Assembly (NCBI RefSeq): GCF_014529535.1
Contig: NW_023503972.1
Coordinates: 2,294,001-2,358,000, forward strand
DNA from: Bradysia coprophila
Lineage: Eukaryota; Arthropoda; Insecta; Diptera; Sciaridae
Length of the DNA stretch: 64,000 nucleotides
Direction of reading: 5' to 3'
The notes below the pieces were generated by a model. The model saw only the letters and a list, made by a program, of their open reading frames with translations, was not told the DNA's origin and did no database searches. Below are positions 61,917 to 64,000 of this stretch, piece after piece. The stretch's first letter is position 1, and every line of letters begins with the position of its first letter. Both the position numbers and the translations under genes were made by a program.

Positions 61917-64000
61917 ATAGTTTTTTGAATAAGACTCGAAACCGGTATCCCTTAATCTGAACCTGAATTTCAGGTCAACGTGAGAATATTTGAATCTGGA
62001 CTGACGTCTGAAAATCAGTAAAAGTTTAGGTAAATCAGGTCTTATTTCAGGTATACCTAAAAAAGGCTTATAGGCACCTCAATTCAGGTCAGGCAAAGGA
62101 GTTTCAATTCACATTCAGTTCTAAGTTTCAGGTAATCTAAGTTTCAGGTCGACGTGAGCTCTGTTCCGAACTTTACTTTATAATGCCACCGAATTACAAA
62201 ATAAATCAACTGAGTTGAAATTGAAATCGAATGTTGTAAATTGTCGTTTACCAATCTAGCGATAAAATTTGGTCATGATATCGATTATCATGTTTTATAA
62301 CATCGACATTAGATAACAAACATACAGTAAGTTCGCGCTCATTATTATATTTATCTCTGCATTCGCGCTGGTGTATGTCTCAGTAATCATCTCTTTGAAA
62401 CGAAGTTTAATTATTTACAATTATCATCCGTATTACACTACACCGTGTGCCTATATTGTACGAAATGCCGTACGATTTCAATACGTCTTATCAATGTAAG
62501 ATTACCAAATTAAAATCGAACCATCCCGTTGTGTGCTTTAATTATTCACATAATGTTATGTGTTGTACTGTATAAACATCCATGTGTTCATTTGGTTCTT
62601 CATATCATACGGGTTTCGGTTCGTAATTTTGAGATCTCTTTGGGCTCCGTGCTCCGTGTTGTGTGTTTCATTGTCAGTGTGTATAAGGGCGTATGTAGTC
62701 ATCGTACAAGTCGCAGATAATCTCTGGTGTAGCATGGCTATTACCTAAATGATATTTGAAGATATTTCGTTGTTGGTCTTCCTCGTTCCGACGATACACA
62801 GCCCGTAATTCCATGATAAACAACATTTTCCTCATCATACATTTATATTAAACATCGTTTATCTATACGGATCGTTTTGTGTGTATATTATACACACGTT
62901 TATGTAGCAGCCGAGAACAGAAAGTAAACCGAACAATCATTCAACATGAAAAGTGGAGTGAAAGAAGAAAAGCAAAATAATGAACAAAAAATCGATTGCA
63001 CATGCGTCGAATTTTCGCTGTGAAAATGATTTTTTTTTGGTTTAAATTCAGTTTTGTATAAATGTTTTGGTTGCTGGTTGAGAGGGGAGAAAATCTAAAA
63101 GTTATCAGTATTGCACTGAGATGGACAGTCTGCACGTGCACGTCCATCGAAAAGGTGTTTCATAAAAATATATAAAATTGTTGTTCATCAATTTCCTGGA
63201 AAAATTGTACCAAATAAATAAATATTTTGGCAACGTTCAATGGAACATTTAAAATTTGATCGAAAGTTATACTCAGTAATATAAAGAAAAAATATTTTTT
63301 TTGTTGAACTAAAATAAAATAAAAATAAAAAAAATCTGCAGCCACATAAGGTATTCTACCTACACCCGATATTTCATTCCATTTTATCTATCTTCTTCAA
63401 AGAATTGAAATAAATGTTTCCGATTTTCTATCACTGCGAGAGAAAAAAGATTGGAAAATTTATTCAACATTTCAATAACCAACGTGTTCGATTATTATTT
63501 ACAATGAAAACAGAAAATCTAACTTAAACTTAAACGAAAACGAAAAAAAATTCAAATGCAAATCGCGTTCATATAAATATACCCACTACGTATAGCGAAA
63601 GCATTCGTCGAAACGTGTATGTGGGTAGAAGAGAGAATAAATGTCTTCAATTCAATTGAGCTGAAGAGAGTAGAATCGGGTGAAGAAAAACCAAAAAACG
63701 AATTGGGAAAAACTCACAAAATCTGACTACAAAACCGTGAGCAGAGAAAAAAGCTTTGCTTTTAACGGCAAAGCAGAAAAAGTTCCATCGTTTACATGGG
63801 AACTTTGTCGGTTTTTATTTCCAGATTCAGTTGGTCTTGAGTTTTTCTTTGGAACGTTACAAATCCGGTGGCAGTGGCATTCAAGTTTTTTCATTTTATT
63901 GGGGAATATAATATAATCATCAGATATAAAGTATACTTAGTAAAGCAAAAGAAAATAATCTCACATTGAATCACACAAAATTTATTTTAATTGAATATTC
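61917..64000. other. AT-rich end of the window
   Basis: 61930-62160 is built of degenerate acctgaaattcaggt units. Beyond this I see only AT-rich sequence without convincing exons; the end may be upstream DNA of a gene outside the window. Confidence 0.4.

Overview
This is an AT-rich stretch of an insect genome. An odorant receptor (a family confined to insects), secreted farnesoic-acid-O-methyltransferase-like domain proteins, very short introns (about 46-90 nt) and dense small TIR elements suggest a fly, perhaps a nematoceran such as a fungus gnat. The order and family are inference; nothing here fixes the species.

Six intact multi-exon host genes can be assembled exon by exon with consistent splice phases. 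They are: an odorant receptor (1013-4051, minus, 389 aa); two tail-to-tail paralogues encoding secreted two-domain proteins whose repeated domain resembles Methyltransf_FA (6398-8946, plus, 565 aa; 9019-13488, minus, 616 aa); an SLC46-type major facilitator (14564-20996, plus, 605 aa); a cathepsin D-like aspartic protease (23000-26777, plus, 386 aa); and a LAMP-family lysosomal membrane glycoprotein (32313-34434, minus, 273 aa). A decayed fragment of a second LAMP locus lies near 58.1-58.3 kb. A few orphan exons (about 31.0-31.4, 50.6, 59.0-59.4 and 61.7-61.9 kb) may belong to unrecognised genes. The cathepsin D and LAMP products both belong to the lysosome, but the neighbouring genes show no operon-like functional link.

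Much of the rest is mobile DNA. There are three 5'-truncated non-LTR retrotransposons of three kinds (27.3-28.6, 29.3-29.9 and 53.1-54.9 kb), two of them with clear target-site duplications. A miniature LTR element with near-identical 205-bp LTRs and a 5-bp TSD lies at 40.7-42.2 kb. Two copies of a TIR element with 7-8-bp TSDs occur, one inside an SLC46 intron and one at 47.7-50.2 kb. A 1.4-kb foldback element sits in another SLC46 intron. Many palindromic MITE families recur across the window and are often nested in one another. Host introns are close to 50-60 nt unless an element sits in them.

The most distinctive pattern is a set of hairpins scattered over the window. They have long imperfect arms, a short GC-rich self-complementary tip around TTCG or GAAG, and AATAGTA/TACTATT at their edges. 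Arm sequences differ between copies while the layout is kept. From 34.4 to 64 kb the window is almost entirely repeats and unassigned AT-rich DNA.
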